64,000 nt of DNA. Source: an uncultured Anaerolineae bacterium (lineage in GTDB: Bacteria; Chloroflexota; Anaerolineae; Anaerolineales; Villigracilaceae). Positions 1-7,157 of this stretch are shown in pieces. Both the position numbers and the translations under genes were made by a program. The DNA lies in assembly GCA_903822545.1 (NCBI GenBank), contig CAIJPN010000024.1:62001-126000 (forward strand), given 5' to 3'. The notes below the pieces were generated by a model. The model was given only the letters and a program-made list of their open reading frames with translations, was not told where the DNA came from and did not search any database. The number at the start of each line of letters is the position of its first letter. The first letter of the stretch is position 1.

Positions 1-1421
1 ACATTCACCCACAGATCGGGCATGGCAAACGAATCCTGCGAAAACGCCATCAGTGCCAGCGCCGCCAGCGTAAAAATCGAGGCTGCGCCGAGCATTTTCA
101 GCCAGTCTTCCTCCCGTCGCAGCCTCGATAAAGCCTCTGCCAGCAGCCCCAGCCAAAAAGCAATGAACAGCGCAAAGCCAGCCAACCCGGTCTCTGCCAG
201 CAGGCGCACATACAGGTTCTTCGGGTTCGGGTATAGCGTCGAATTCGGCGCAAGCGCATCCGCAATCTCAGGCACACCCATGAGCACGCCATCGGGGATA
301 TTCTGGTAAATATGAAACCCGCTTGCGCCCAGACCCACGCCCGTCAGCGGGTTCAGGTCGAAAGCCGACATCGCCGCCGCAGCATAGGCCACACGCGGGC
401 CAAGCGAGGCATCGCTGACATAAGCCCAAAAATCGCTCATATCTGATTTCCACAGGCGCGAAATATAGCCTTTTTGCGCCAGGAACAGGCCTGCCCCGCT
501 CAAAACGCCAATCACCAGCAGGAATAAAACCACTCTCTGCCCTGCCGCCGTGATTCTTGCCCACAAACCAGAATCGCGCTCGAACTTGAATCCAGCCCGA
601 ACCCAGCCCCAGGCATTTGCCAACAACCCGCGCCCCGCCGCCACGAAAGTGACCCCCCCCGCGAAAACCGCCACCACCAACCCCGAGCGCGAATATGTGG
701 CCAGCAGCATAGCCAGTGAAGCCAGCAAAAGCACCCAGACAGCCCACGTTCCACTTTTTATTTTCCATTTTTGGTAGAACGTAGAAAGTGGAACGTGATA
801 TCCTGTCAGCGCCATCCCCACCAGCCAGGGCAAATACACCAGCGCGAGCTGCGCCGCCAGCCAGGATGGTTCGAAGGCAAACCCCGAGATGCGTTTATTC
901 TTTACCAGCCCGCGCACCGAGAATAATTCCTGAATCTGTTTAAGTTCACTGCGGTAGCCGTGATTCAAACCGTAAAATTGGATTGCGCCCCAAACCAGGT
1001 GTCCCAGTAGCCCTACCAGCAGCCACTTGACTGAGAATTTCAGATCATCTTCGCCCTGGTTCATCCACGCAGATGCGACAAAGAACATCAGCCCAATGAC
1101 CAGTGTCACCCAGGCACGGATGGCGCGTTCCCAATAATCGGCACCGCGCAGCTCGATTGGCGCAAAAGTTGCGCCCAATGTGGTAGCAGCAGCCGCCGCC
1201 AGCAGAAAAGCCACCAAAACGGTGAAACTGCCCGGCCACGGGTTGCGTATTTCACGCCGGTAGAGCCGATAGAGCAGCACCGGTATCAATGCGGCCAGCG
1301 GGTACAGCGCCAGCGGGCGCACATAGGTTCCGCTGCCCATGAATGGCATGAAGCGAAAACTCGTCACGGGCAGGGTGACGAGGATGAGCGCCCAAAGGAT
1401 GCGGGAAAGGCGGCTCATCAT
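1..1421 (-). CDS. O-antigen ligase/polymerase-like membrane protein (C-terminus outside window)
   Basis: The frame opens at paired ATG codons (1416-1421) and stays open to the left edge, so 473 codons are visible and the C-terminus is missing. It is polytopic, with many hydrophobic segments separated by short loops. Around residue 175 the stretch SGFAFEPSWLA resembles the G-F-x-EP signature of Wzy_C/O-antigen ligases, and TGVGLGASGFH lies in the large periplasmic-loop region. Such proteins join or polymerise lipid-linked glycans at the outer face of the membrane. The preceding Wzz-like gene ends 4 bp upstream, supporting an operon with a chain-length regulator. A 13-bp palindrome (745-797) lies inside the frame without breaking it. 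Whether it is ligase or polymerase cannot be decided here. Confidence 0.8.
   Translation of the reverse strand, partial: MMSRLSRILWALILVTLPVTSFRFMPFMGSGTYVRPLALYPLAALIPVLLYRLYRREIRNPWPGSFTVLVAFLLAAAAATTLGATFAPIELRGADYWERAIRAWVTLVIGLMFFVASAWMNQGEDDLKFSVKWLLVGLLGHLVWGAIQFYGLNHGYRSELKQIQELFSVRGLVKNKRISGFAFEPSWLAAQLALVYLPWLVGMALTGYHVPLSTFYQKWKIKSGTWAVWVLLLASLAMLLATYSRSGLVVAVFAGGVTFVAAGRGLLANAWGWVRAGFKFERDSGLWARITAAGQRVVLFLLVIGVLSGAGLFLAQKGYISRLWKSDMSDFWAYVSDASLGPRVAYAAAAMSAFDLNPLTGVGLGASGFHIYQNIPDGVLMGVPEIADALAPNSTLYPNPKNLYVRLLAETGLAGFALFIAFWLGLLAEALSRLRREEDWLKMLGAASIFTLAALALMAFSQDSFAMPDLWVN
745..797. repeat. In-frame palindrome inside the ligase gene
   Basis: CACGTTCCACTTT (745-757) is the exact reverse complement of AAAGTGGAACGTG (785-797), giving a 13-bp stem around a 27-base loop. 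It lies within the coding frame and adds a hydrophilic stretch between membrane segments. The word AAAGTGGAA recurs in the intergenic hairpin at 15326-15360, so the two appear to be related mobile or REP-like sequences. Confidence 0.6.
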
Positions 1422-1424
1422 GGG

Positions 1425-1470
1425 GTCAAACGTCTCCGACGTTTGACTTTCCAAAATCGGGAGATTTTGG
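1425..1470 (-). repeat. Double hairpin with Shine-Dalgarno in the loop, before the ligase start
   Basis: On the minus strand a stem CCAAAATC/GATTTTGG with loop TCCC (1470-1451) is followed by a perfect 10-bp stem GTCAAACGTC/GACGTTTGAC with loop GGA (1447-1425), then CCC and the ligase ATG at 1421. The GGAG ribosome-binding sequence is therefore at the hairpin loop, and the upstream loop is complementary to it. The same design occurs at 6299-6347. Confidence 0.65.
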
Positions 1471-2046
1471 GTTCCAATACAACGACAAAAATGCCAGCGT
1501 CACCATCCCCAGCGTGGCACCGGCCAGGGTGTAAGTCCCAAGTGGAACGGTGCGAGTGGTTTTCAGGTTTTCGATTTGTGTGGGGGTGATGGTGATGCCT
1601 TCGGGGTGGGCCTTGGCAGAAAACGCCAGGGCCCAATCTCTGGCCAGTTTGGCGGCGAGGCCAGAATCGGCGGAGTCGGCGTAAAAGTGCCAGCCGCCAT
1701 CGCCAGGTTGAGATAACGAGAGGGTGCCTGAGCGTAAATCCACAACACTTAAACGGTTTTTCCCAGAAACTTCCTGTAATACTGCATCTGACCAGGCGAT
1801 TTCTTGCAGCTGGCGGGTTTCGCGGTCGAGGTAGTAGAAGATTTCACGGTCGGGGCTGATCGGGAAGTTCTTTTCGACGTTGAGATCGACCATGACGATG
1901 GCGCGGGCGCGGTAGGCGGGTGGGAAAACGGCATACACTGCCATGCCCAATAGCCCGCCAAGCAGTGCGCCCACAAGCCACAACCGCCAGGCGCGCAGCA
2001 GGGTCAGGAAATCATCAAAGGTAGGGGGGGTGAGCAGGTTTTTCAT
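1426..2046 (-). CDS. Wzz-like polysaccharide chain-length/co-polymerase protein
   Basis: About 206 residues. An N-terminal membrane segment (LWLVGALLGGLLGMAVYAVF, about residues 21-40) is followed by an extracytoplasmic region beginning PPAYRARAIVMVDL, the layout of the Wzz/chain-length determinant N-domain, and a second membrane segment (TLAGATLGMVTLAFLSLYW) lies near the C-terminus. These proteins set glycan chain length together with the polymerase encoded next to it. I chose the ATG at 2046; an upstream ATG at 2145 would overlap the previous gene. The last 15 or so codons lie in the hairpin element at 1425-1470, so the C-terminal tail is probably derived from that repeat. Confidence 0.72.
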   Translation of the reverse strand: MKNLLTPPTFDDFLTLLRAWRLWLVGALLGGLLGMAVYAVFPPAYRARAIVMVDLNVEKNFPISPDREIFYYLDRETRQLQEIAWSDAVLQEVSGKNRLSVVDLRSGTLSLSQPGDGGWHFYADSADSGLAAKLARDWALAFSAKAHPEGITITPTQIENLKTTRTVPLGTYTLAGATLGMVTLAFLSLYWNPKSPDFGKSNVGDV

Positions 2047-2111
2047 CGTTTCGTTTTTTATCGAACAGCGAGGCGCACGGAGCGCGCCGTTTTTTATTCT
2101 TCGCGGTTGGC

Positions 2112-2930
2112 TTATTTCAGCTTGAATTTCCGACGCCGATTCCAATTTAACAGCGGGGCAACCAGCTTGCGGATGTAATATTTTGCCACGATCGGCGCGA
2201 AGAATGAGCCGCCATTGCGGTAGTGGACTTTGAGCATTTCCGGCCAGCAGCGGTCATCGGCGGTGATGGTTTTGCCCGCGCTATGCAGGCGGAAGTTGGC
2301 CCATACCGGGCCGGGAAGGTAGGTGAAGGGTGCGAGCGCGGCCAGGCGTGTCCATAGATCGTAATCCATGGCAAAGTAGAACGAGTGATCGAGCGGGCCG
2401 ATTTGTTTCCACAGGCTGGCGCGAAAGAAGGTGGCCTGCTGCGGGATGTGAACGTAGCCCCGGCGCAGGCGTGCCAGGTCGGTTTGGGCGGCGGGGAATT
2501 TCCCGATAATGCGTCCATTGTCGTCGATGAAATGTGTATCAGCGTAGACCATGCCGATTTCGGGATGTCCGGCCAGGTATTTAACCGCCGCCGAGACTGT
2601 GCCGGGGTTGTAGGTATCGTCAGAGTTGATCCAGGCCAGGATATCGCCTGTGGCGCGGGCGAAGCCTTTGTTGATGGCATCTGTCTGGCCCAAGTCTTTT
2701 TCGGAAACCCAGGCGCTGATAAAGCGGCCATTTCCTTCATTCCCGGCCTCTTTCCTGATGGGCGAGGGCGCGCTGTATTTTTCCAAAATCTCTACCGTTC
2801 CATCTTTGGAGCCGCCATCCATGACAAAATACTCGATGTCAAGATAATCTTGCTCCAGCACCGAGCGGATGGTGGACTCGATGTAGCGAGCCTGGTTGAA
2901 GGATGGGGTTACGATGGAAACACGGGTCAT
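2112..2930 (-). CDS. GT2 family glycosyltransferase
   Basis: 272 residues with a GT-A fold N-terminus: VSIVTPSFNQARYIESTIRS at about residues 4-23, then FVMDGGSKDGTVEIL, and an acidic metal/nucleotide-binding site at AWINSDDTYNPG (around residue 94). It most likely transfers a sugar from a nucleotide donor to a lipid-linked or surface glycan in the cytoplasm. Its ATG overlaps the stop of the upstream GT39-like gene by 4 bp, so the two are translationally coupled. It is clearly paralogous to the enzyme at 4501-5436, sharing the start region and the GWVSEKD-Q-DAINKGF block. Donor and acceptor cannot be told. Confidence 0.9.
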   Translation of the reverse strand: MTRVSIVTPSFNQARYIESTIRSVLEQDYLDIEYFVMDGGSKDGTVEILEKYSAPSPIRKEAGNEGNGRFISAWVSEKDLGQTDAINKGFARATGDILAWINSDDTYNPGTVSAAVKYLAGHPEIGMVYADTHFIDDNGRIIGKFPAAQTDLARLRRGYVHIPQQATFFRASLWKQIGPLDHSFYFAMDYDLWTRLAALAPFTYLPGPVWANFRLHSAGKTITADDRCWPEMLKVHYRNGGSFFAPIVAKYYIRKLVAPLLNWNRRRKFKLK

Positions 2931-4459
2931 TTGATTCCTTGCAAATCATAGATGACGTAGTTGTAGGTGTCACCCTTTGCAAAAACAGGCAGTTTGGTCA
3001 GTAATAGCTGGATCTCTGGCTGATCACCCAGTTTGTTGGCTTTGGTGACCACAAAATAGCGTTTGTCAGATGCCTGGGCCTTAAACCGGTCTAACAGGTT
3101 GATTTCTTGCCCGCCCATTTCGCGTATTTCCACATCGCCGATGCTGTACCAGGACTCGACATCCTGCCAGCCCCAGTAAGCCAGGCGGCCACCATAGTCA
3201 TGAGCCAGCGCGAGCACCGGCCCCTGGTTGTACCCAAGTTTTTCGCCCAGCATGGCCCAAAACTGGGCTTCGGGACGCCAATCTTCGCGAATCAGTTCGA
3301 CACGCACATTCCACATTTGGATGGATACAACCAGGATGGTTGCCAGCCCAAACAGAATCCGCGCTGGAATCAAGCTGCCCCGGATGTTTGAGATGGTTTC
3401 AACGAGCGTTTCAACCACTGGGGCCAGCGAGATTGCCACCAACGGAATTAGCATCAGGTGATAATAATCATGGGTGATGGTGTGATAGGCAAAAGTCATT
3501 CCATACACAAAATACCCAACCCACAGGCCCAGCATGAGCGCAAATCCACGCCGGCGGATGGTGAAAATACCCACAAGTGCCAGCGCAAACACCCCAAAAC
3601 CGGTAATACCATCGATCATCTCTTTCCAGCGCAAGTAAAAAGACAGCGTCTCCCACATCTGTGGGAAAAAGCGATTGATGAACTGCTGGCCCAAAAAGCC
3701 AGCCACAAACAAGCCATATCCGGTATACAGGGCTGTTGGTAACGCTGAAAGCCCCGCTACTACCCAGGTGGTTTTATCTTTAACTGATTCCTTGATGCCA
3801 TATTCCAGTACCAAGGCCAGGCAGGCGAAAGCCAGTGGAAAAACCGCCACATTTTTAACAAAAATTGCCAGCCCGTTGGTCAAGCCTGCCGCGATAGCCC
3901 ATTTCCATTTCCCGGTTTCACGCCAGCGGAAGCTGGCCCAGGCTCCGGCCAGGATCATTGTAACCATCAGCGGGTCTGGCTGGAAACTGCGGCTGAGTAA
4001 TACTCCGTAGGGCAGGAAGAGATAAAACAGCAGCGCCACTACCGCGCCGTTTGTGCCTCGTGAAGCGGGGAAACCATCTCGCTTTGCCAGGTCTTTTGCC
4101 AGCAAAAACAGGAAAATCCCGCCAGCCACCCAAAACAGCGAAGAATAGATCCGCGCAATCCACAAATGCTCGCCAAAAATGAGATATGTCCCGGCAACGA
4201 GCACCTCCATTATTGGCGGTTCAATTGTAGCCAGGTTTTGCCACTGCCTGATGGCTACTTCTGATTGCCATGCGGGCACCCCCGCCGGGTTGGTGGAGTA
4301 ATACATCCCACGCGCTTTGAGTGCCGAGAAAAGCTGGCGGGGGCCGTGAACATCCAGTGGCAGGTCGGTTAAATCGTAAAAACGGATGCCGATTGCCAGC
4401 AAAAAAACCACCACCAGGGTGGCGTAAAGCGATTTTCGGGAACCGAAGAACCAGTTCAT
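2927..4459 (-). CDS. GT39/ArnT-like polytopic glycosyltransferase
   Basis: 510 residues with about ten to twelve membrane segments, starting at LYATLVVVFLLAIGIRFYDL. The first large loop carries LPLDVHGPRQ and, further on, ATIEPPIMEVLVAG; an acidic residue followed by a proline-rich loop is typical of the dolichol/polyprenol-phosphate-sugar enzymes of GT39/GT83 (PMT, ArnT). The family moves a sugar from a polyprenyl-phosphate carrier outside the membrane. It is followed, with a 4-bp overlap, by a GT2 enzyme. The C-terminal 140 residues form a soluble tail. Acceptor unknown. Confidence 0.8.
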   Translation of the reverse strand: MNWFFGSRKSLYATLVVVFLLAIGIRFYDLTDLPLDVHGPRQLFSALKARGMYYSTNPAGVPAWQSEVAIRQWQNLATIEPPIMEVLVAGTYLIFGEHLWIARIYSSLFWVAGGIFLFLLAKDLAKRDGFPASRGTNGAVVALLFYLFLPYGVLLSRSFQPDPLMVTMILAGAWASFRWRETGKWKWAIAAGLTNGLAIFVKNVAVFPLAFACLALVLEYGIKESVKDKTTWVVAGLSALPTALYTGYGLFVAGFLGQQFINRFFPQMWETLSFYLRWKEMIDGITGFGVFALALVGIFTIRRRGFALMLGLWVGYFVYGMTFAYHTITHDYYHLMLIPLVAISLAPVVETLVETISNIRGSLIPARILFGLATILVVSIQMWNVRVELIREDWRPEAQFWAMLGEKLGYNQGPVLALAHDYGGRLAYWGWQDVESWYSIGDVEIREMGGQEINLLDRFKAQASDKRYFVVTKANKLGDQPEIQLLLTKLPVFAKGDTYNYVIYDLQGIK

Positions 4460-4467
4460 AATCGTGT

Positions 4468-4514
4468 TCAGTAATCAGTTGCCAACAGGTTGTTTGTTGT
4501 TCAAAGATTACTGA
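4468..4514. repeat. Intergenic hairpin ahead of the GT39-like gene
   Basis: TCAGTAATC (4468-4476) pairs exactly with GATTACTGA (4506-4514). The stem ends 8 bases before the GT39-like ATG and overlaps the stop codon of the upstream GT2 gene. The same word family (AGTAATCAGT) recurs in the cytochrome b/Rieske spacer at 39102-39136. Confidence 0.5.
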
Positions 4515-5436
4515 CCTTTCTCTTTCGTATTTTGACATACCATGCGCGCAGCCCGGCCAAACCGAGCGGGGCGAACAAGGCATAACCCACGCGATGAAGT
4601 TCGCGCAGTATAACAGGTGGATTGTACCAAAATGCTCTGGCATACGCCGAGAGCGATTGGGGATATCGTCCGCCATCCAGTTGGTAGAAAGCATCCAGGC
4701 GGTGGGCGCCGGCTAAAATGCGGTGGCGATTGTGCTCGAAAATGGGAGCAAGCTCCGGGGCGGAGCGCATCCAATCTACAATGCGGAATGCTTCAGCCCC
4801 AAAATCCGCAGTGCGGGCCAGGTTTTTGGCCTCGGCGTGGTAACGGGCGGCGGCCAGCGTCTCAGGCAGGTAAACTGCCGGGGCCAGGCGCAAAATCCGC
4901 AGCCAGAGATGGTGATCCAGCAGGAAGTGGAAAGTGGGGTCGAGAAGCCCGGCCTTTTCCAGGATACTGCGGCGCATGAAAACGGCCGGTTGGCTGATGA
5001 TGTTGAAGGCCATTAAGTCGTTTAAAGTAAAAGGTTTGAAGGTTTGCAGGTTGAATGGCTGGCTGTTTTCGTCGATGGAGAGCACATTGCCGTAGACCAG
5101 CCCGGCTTCGGGATGTTTTTCAAAGCTTTCTACCGCTTTTTGAATAGCTCCGGGCTGGTAGGCATCATCAGAGTTGAGCCAGGCGATGATTTCCCCGGTA
5201 GCACGGCGGAATCCCTTATTGATGGCATCGGCCTGACCCTGGTCTTTTTCCGAAACCCAACCCGTCAGTTGGTCGCCGTATCGACGGATAATCTCCACGC
5301 TGCCATCGTTCGAGCCGCCATCCATGACAAAATATTCCAGCGCCGGGTAATCCTGCTCCAGCACCGAGCGGATGGTTTCTTCCAGGTAGCGGGCCTGGTT
5401 ATAAGATGGGGTGATGATGGAGACAGTTGGGCGCAT
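4501..5436 (-). CDS. GT2 family glycosyltransferase
   Basis: 311 residues. The N-terminus PTVSIITPSYNQARYLEETI, the block FVMDGGSNDGSVEII and the DxD-like site IIAWLNSDDAYQPGAI mark a GT-A type inverting glycosyltransferase. The C-terminal 100 residues contain a region rich in aromatic and basic residues (FWYNPPVILRELHRVGYALFAP) that could lie against the membrane. It is a paralogue of the enzyme at 2112-2930, suggesting duplication within the cluster. No good Shine-Dalgarno is visible; the ATG lies directly after the hairpin element at 5438-5490. Confidence 0.9.
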   Translation of the reverse strand: MRPTVSIITPSYNQARYLEETIRSVLEQDYPALEYFVMDGGSNDGSVEIIRRYGDQLTGWVSEKDQGQADAINKGFRRATGEIIAWLNSDDAYQPGAIQKAVESFEKHPEAGLVYGNVLSIDENSQPFNLQTFKPFTLNDLMAFNIISQPAVFMRRSILEKAGLLDPTFHFLLDHHLWLRILRLAPAVYLPETLAAARYHAEAKNLARTADFGAEAFRIVDWMRSAPELAPIFEHNRHRILAGAHRLDAFYQLDGGRYPQSLSAYARAFWYNPPVILRELHRVGYALFAPLGLAGLRAWYVKIRKRKVSNL

Positions 5437-5437
5437 A

Positions 5438-5490
5438 AGTCAAAGGTCAAAGGTCAAAGGTCGGTGACTTTCGACTTTTGACCTTTGACT
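5438..5490. repeat. Hairpin of CAAAGGT repeats between two genes
   Basis: AGTCAAAGGTCAAA (5438-5451) pairs perfectly with TTTGACCTTTGACT (5477-5490). The 7-mer CAAAGGT is repeated three times in tandem on the left arm. The element fills the gap between the MptE-like stop and the GT2 start, ending two bases before the GT2 ATG on the minus strand, the same position as the hairpins at 1425 and 6299. Confidence 0.6.
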
Positions 5491-6296
5491 CAGAAGAGAG
5501 AGTTGAAATCTGCTTTTTCAAAGATTTGCAGTTTGCCGCCTACGGTGGCATCCACGATCCGGCGACTGGCGTTTTCGTAGGCTTTGCGCGCCATACGGTA
5601 GGCGATTTCGGATGTTTCCAGGTCTGGCAGCTGCCAGCGGAAACCTTTGCCAAAGTAAGTGGGATTGAAGTGGTTTGGGTCGTCGCCATCGGATGTGATG
5701 GTGGTGTTGGCGCGGCCTTTGGTTTCGTAGTTGTGATCAACGCCGATCAGGATTGCTTCGCTGATGCCCATGTGGAAGGCCAGCTGCATGGTCACGTAGG
5801 TGACGGTTGCGCCCTCCCAGATGCGCCCGCGCACGTCGGGAGAGAAGCGTGGGGAATCGTAGGTGGAATATAAAAAGGTTGGAAGGCTGGAAGATTGCGG
5901 GTTTAAGGTTGAAAAGAATTTGCGGGAGCGCCAGGTCAGGAATTTGGGGATGTCGAGGGCGGCCAGGTCGCTGGCAGTTTGTTCAATTACCAGGTCGTTG
6001 ACCACGCTCAGGTAAGTGGTTTTGAACCCCAGTTCGGGGAACATCAGGTAGATGCGATTCATCCCAAAGGTGATCTCGCCCTTGAGCCTGGACATATCCG
6101 TATTCTTCAAGCTCGGCCCGTTGCCGATGATGAACGCCCGTTTGCCTTTGTGCACATCCTTGAGCATCGCCAGCCGCCGAATCGCTTCGCGCCGCCAGGG
6201 ATGCAGGTACGCGGCTGGCAGCTGGGGCAGATCACGCAGGGCGATGTAGGTGTCGCGGATGATGGGGTAGAAAGGGGAAGCTTTAAGGGCCTGCAT
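5490..6296 (-). CDS. MptE-like/DUF115 domain protein of the glycan cluster
   Basis: 268 residues. Residues 34-60 (RAFIIGNGPSLKNTDMSRL) and the following EITFGMNRIYL match the DUF115/6-hydroxymethylpterin pyrophosphokinase MptE-like fold, which in bacteria is found in flagellin- and surface-glycan-modifying proteins such as Maf. A second conserved block is EAILIGVDHNYETKGRANTT. In this context a role in sugar or glycan transfer is more likely than pterin synthesis, but this is inference. The start ATG lies directly after a hairpin whose loop carries GGGA (6299-6322), and the gene is followed by a GT2 enzyme. Confidence 0.75.
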   Translation of the reverse strand: MQALKASPFYPIIRDTYIALRDLPQLPAAYLHPWRREAIRRLAMLKDVHKGKRAFIIGNGPSLKNTDMSRLKGEITFGMNRIYLMFPELGFKTTYLSVVNDLVIEQTASDLAALDIPKFLTWRSRKFFSTLNPQSSSLPTFLYSTYDSPRFSPDVRGRIWEGATVTYVTMQLAFHMGISEAILIGVDHNYETKGRANTTITSDGDDPNHFNPTYFGKGFRWQLPDLETSEIAYRMARKAYENASRRIVDATVGGKLQIFEKADFNSLF

Positions 6297-6298
6297 GG

Positions 6299-6347
6299 GT
6301 CAAAAATCTCCCGATTTTTGACTCCGAAACCGGGAGATTTCGGAGTC
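6299..6347 (-). repeat. Double hairpin with Shine-Dalgarno in the loop, before the MptE-like gene
   Basis: On the minus strand a 10-bp stem GACTCCGAAA/TTTCGGAGTC (6347-6320) precedes a perfect 10-bp stem GTCAAAAATC/GATTTTTGAC with loop GGGA (6322-6299), followed by CC and ATG at 6296. The first loop contains TCTCCC, complementary to the GGGAGA of the second; AAATCTCCCG (6304-6313) and CGGGAGATTT (6331-6340) could instead form one 10-bp helix, so two exclusive folds are possible. Same design as 1425-1470. Confidence 0.7.
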
Positions 6348-6352
6348 CGATA

Positions 6353-7132
6353 TTACTCAGTGCTGAGTCTGGCCGTTGCGCCACCATCCACGACCAGCGC
6401 CTGGCCGGTCATGAAGGATGACAGCTCATTATCTGCCAGGAAATAGATGGCGGATGCGATTTCGGATGGCTGGCCGACACGCCCGTTAACGGTTTTGCGG
6501 GCGAGATTATCCAGCCTGGACTGCATATCGCCCTGGCCGACGTGACCGCGACCAAGGCCGGCGCGCAGCATGGGGGTATCTACTGCGCCGGGCAGCATGG
6601 CATTGACGCGGATGTTGTCGGGGGCAAATTCAATTGCCATGGCGCGCGTCAGGGCCAAAAGTCCGCCTTTGGAGGCGGCGTACGCGGCGATGTTGGCTGA
6701 GGTCTGGATGGCGTGAACGGAAGAAACGTTGACAATCGCCCCGCCGCCCGCCGCTTTGAAGAGTGGGTGCGCCAGTTTGACAAAGAGAAAGACCGAGCGC
6801 AGATTAGATGCCATGACCGAGTCCCACTCTTCGACAGTGGTTTCGATGATCGGTTTGGCGACCTGCACGGCAGCATTGTTCACCAGCGCATCCAGCGTGG
6901 GCGAAAAGGCGCGGGCTTGCTCGAAGATTTGCTCTGCTGATTCGGGCTGCGAGATGTCGGCCTGGATGAATTTCCCGTTGGCAGGGAATTCCCCACTCCC
7001 TTCGACTGTGCTCAAAGGAAATCTATCTACCCCGATAACCTGCCAGCCCTTTTGGGTGAACAAATCGACGGTTGCGCGGCCAATCCCGCCACCGGCGCCG
7101 GTGATTAAGACAGTTTTTTTGTTGGAAGTCAT
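6353..7132 (-). CDS. SDR family NAD(P)-dependent oxidoreductase
   Basis: 259 residues. The nucleotide-binding motif TGAGGGIGRATVDLF (about residues 11-25), the NNA motif in LDALVNNAAVQVA, and the catalytic Ser/Tyr/Lys in VNVSSVHAIQ and YAASKGGLLALTRAMA define a classical short-chain dehydrogenase; the C-terminal QALVVDGGATA is typical. It probably reduces or epimerises a sugar or acyl intermediate for the surface glycan. I chose the ATG at 7132 behind GGAG; an in-frame upstream extension (to 7210) runs into the preceding gene. Substrate unknown. Confidence 0.9.
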   Translation of the reverse strand: MTSNKKTVLITGAGGGIGRATVDLFTQKGWQVIGVDRFPLSTVEGSGEFPANGKFIQADISQPESAEQIFEQARAFSPTLDALVNNAAVQVAKPIIETTVEEWDSVMASNLRSVFLFVKLAHPLFKAAGGGAIVNVSSVHAIQTSANIAAYAASKGGLLALTRAMAIEFAPDNIRVNAMLPGAVDTPMLRAGLGRGHVGQGDMQSRLDNLARKTVNGRVGQPSEIASAIYFLADNELSSFMTGQALVVDGGATARLSTE

Positions 7133-7157
7133 GGTTTCATTTCTCCAATTCGAGCAT

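Noticed and set aside
5438-5475. Triple CAAAGGT as a CRISPR or direct-repeat array
   Set aside because: Only three short units and part of a hairpin; no spacers.
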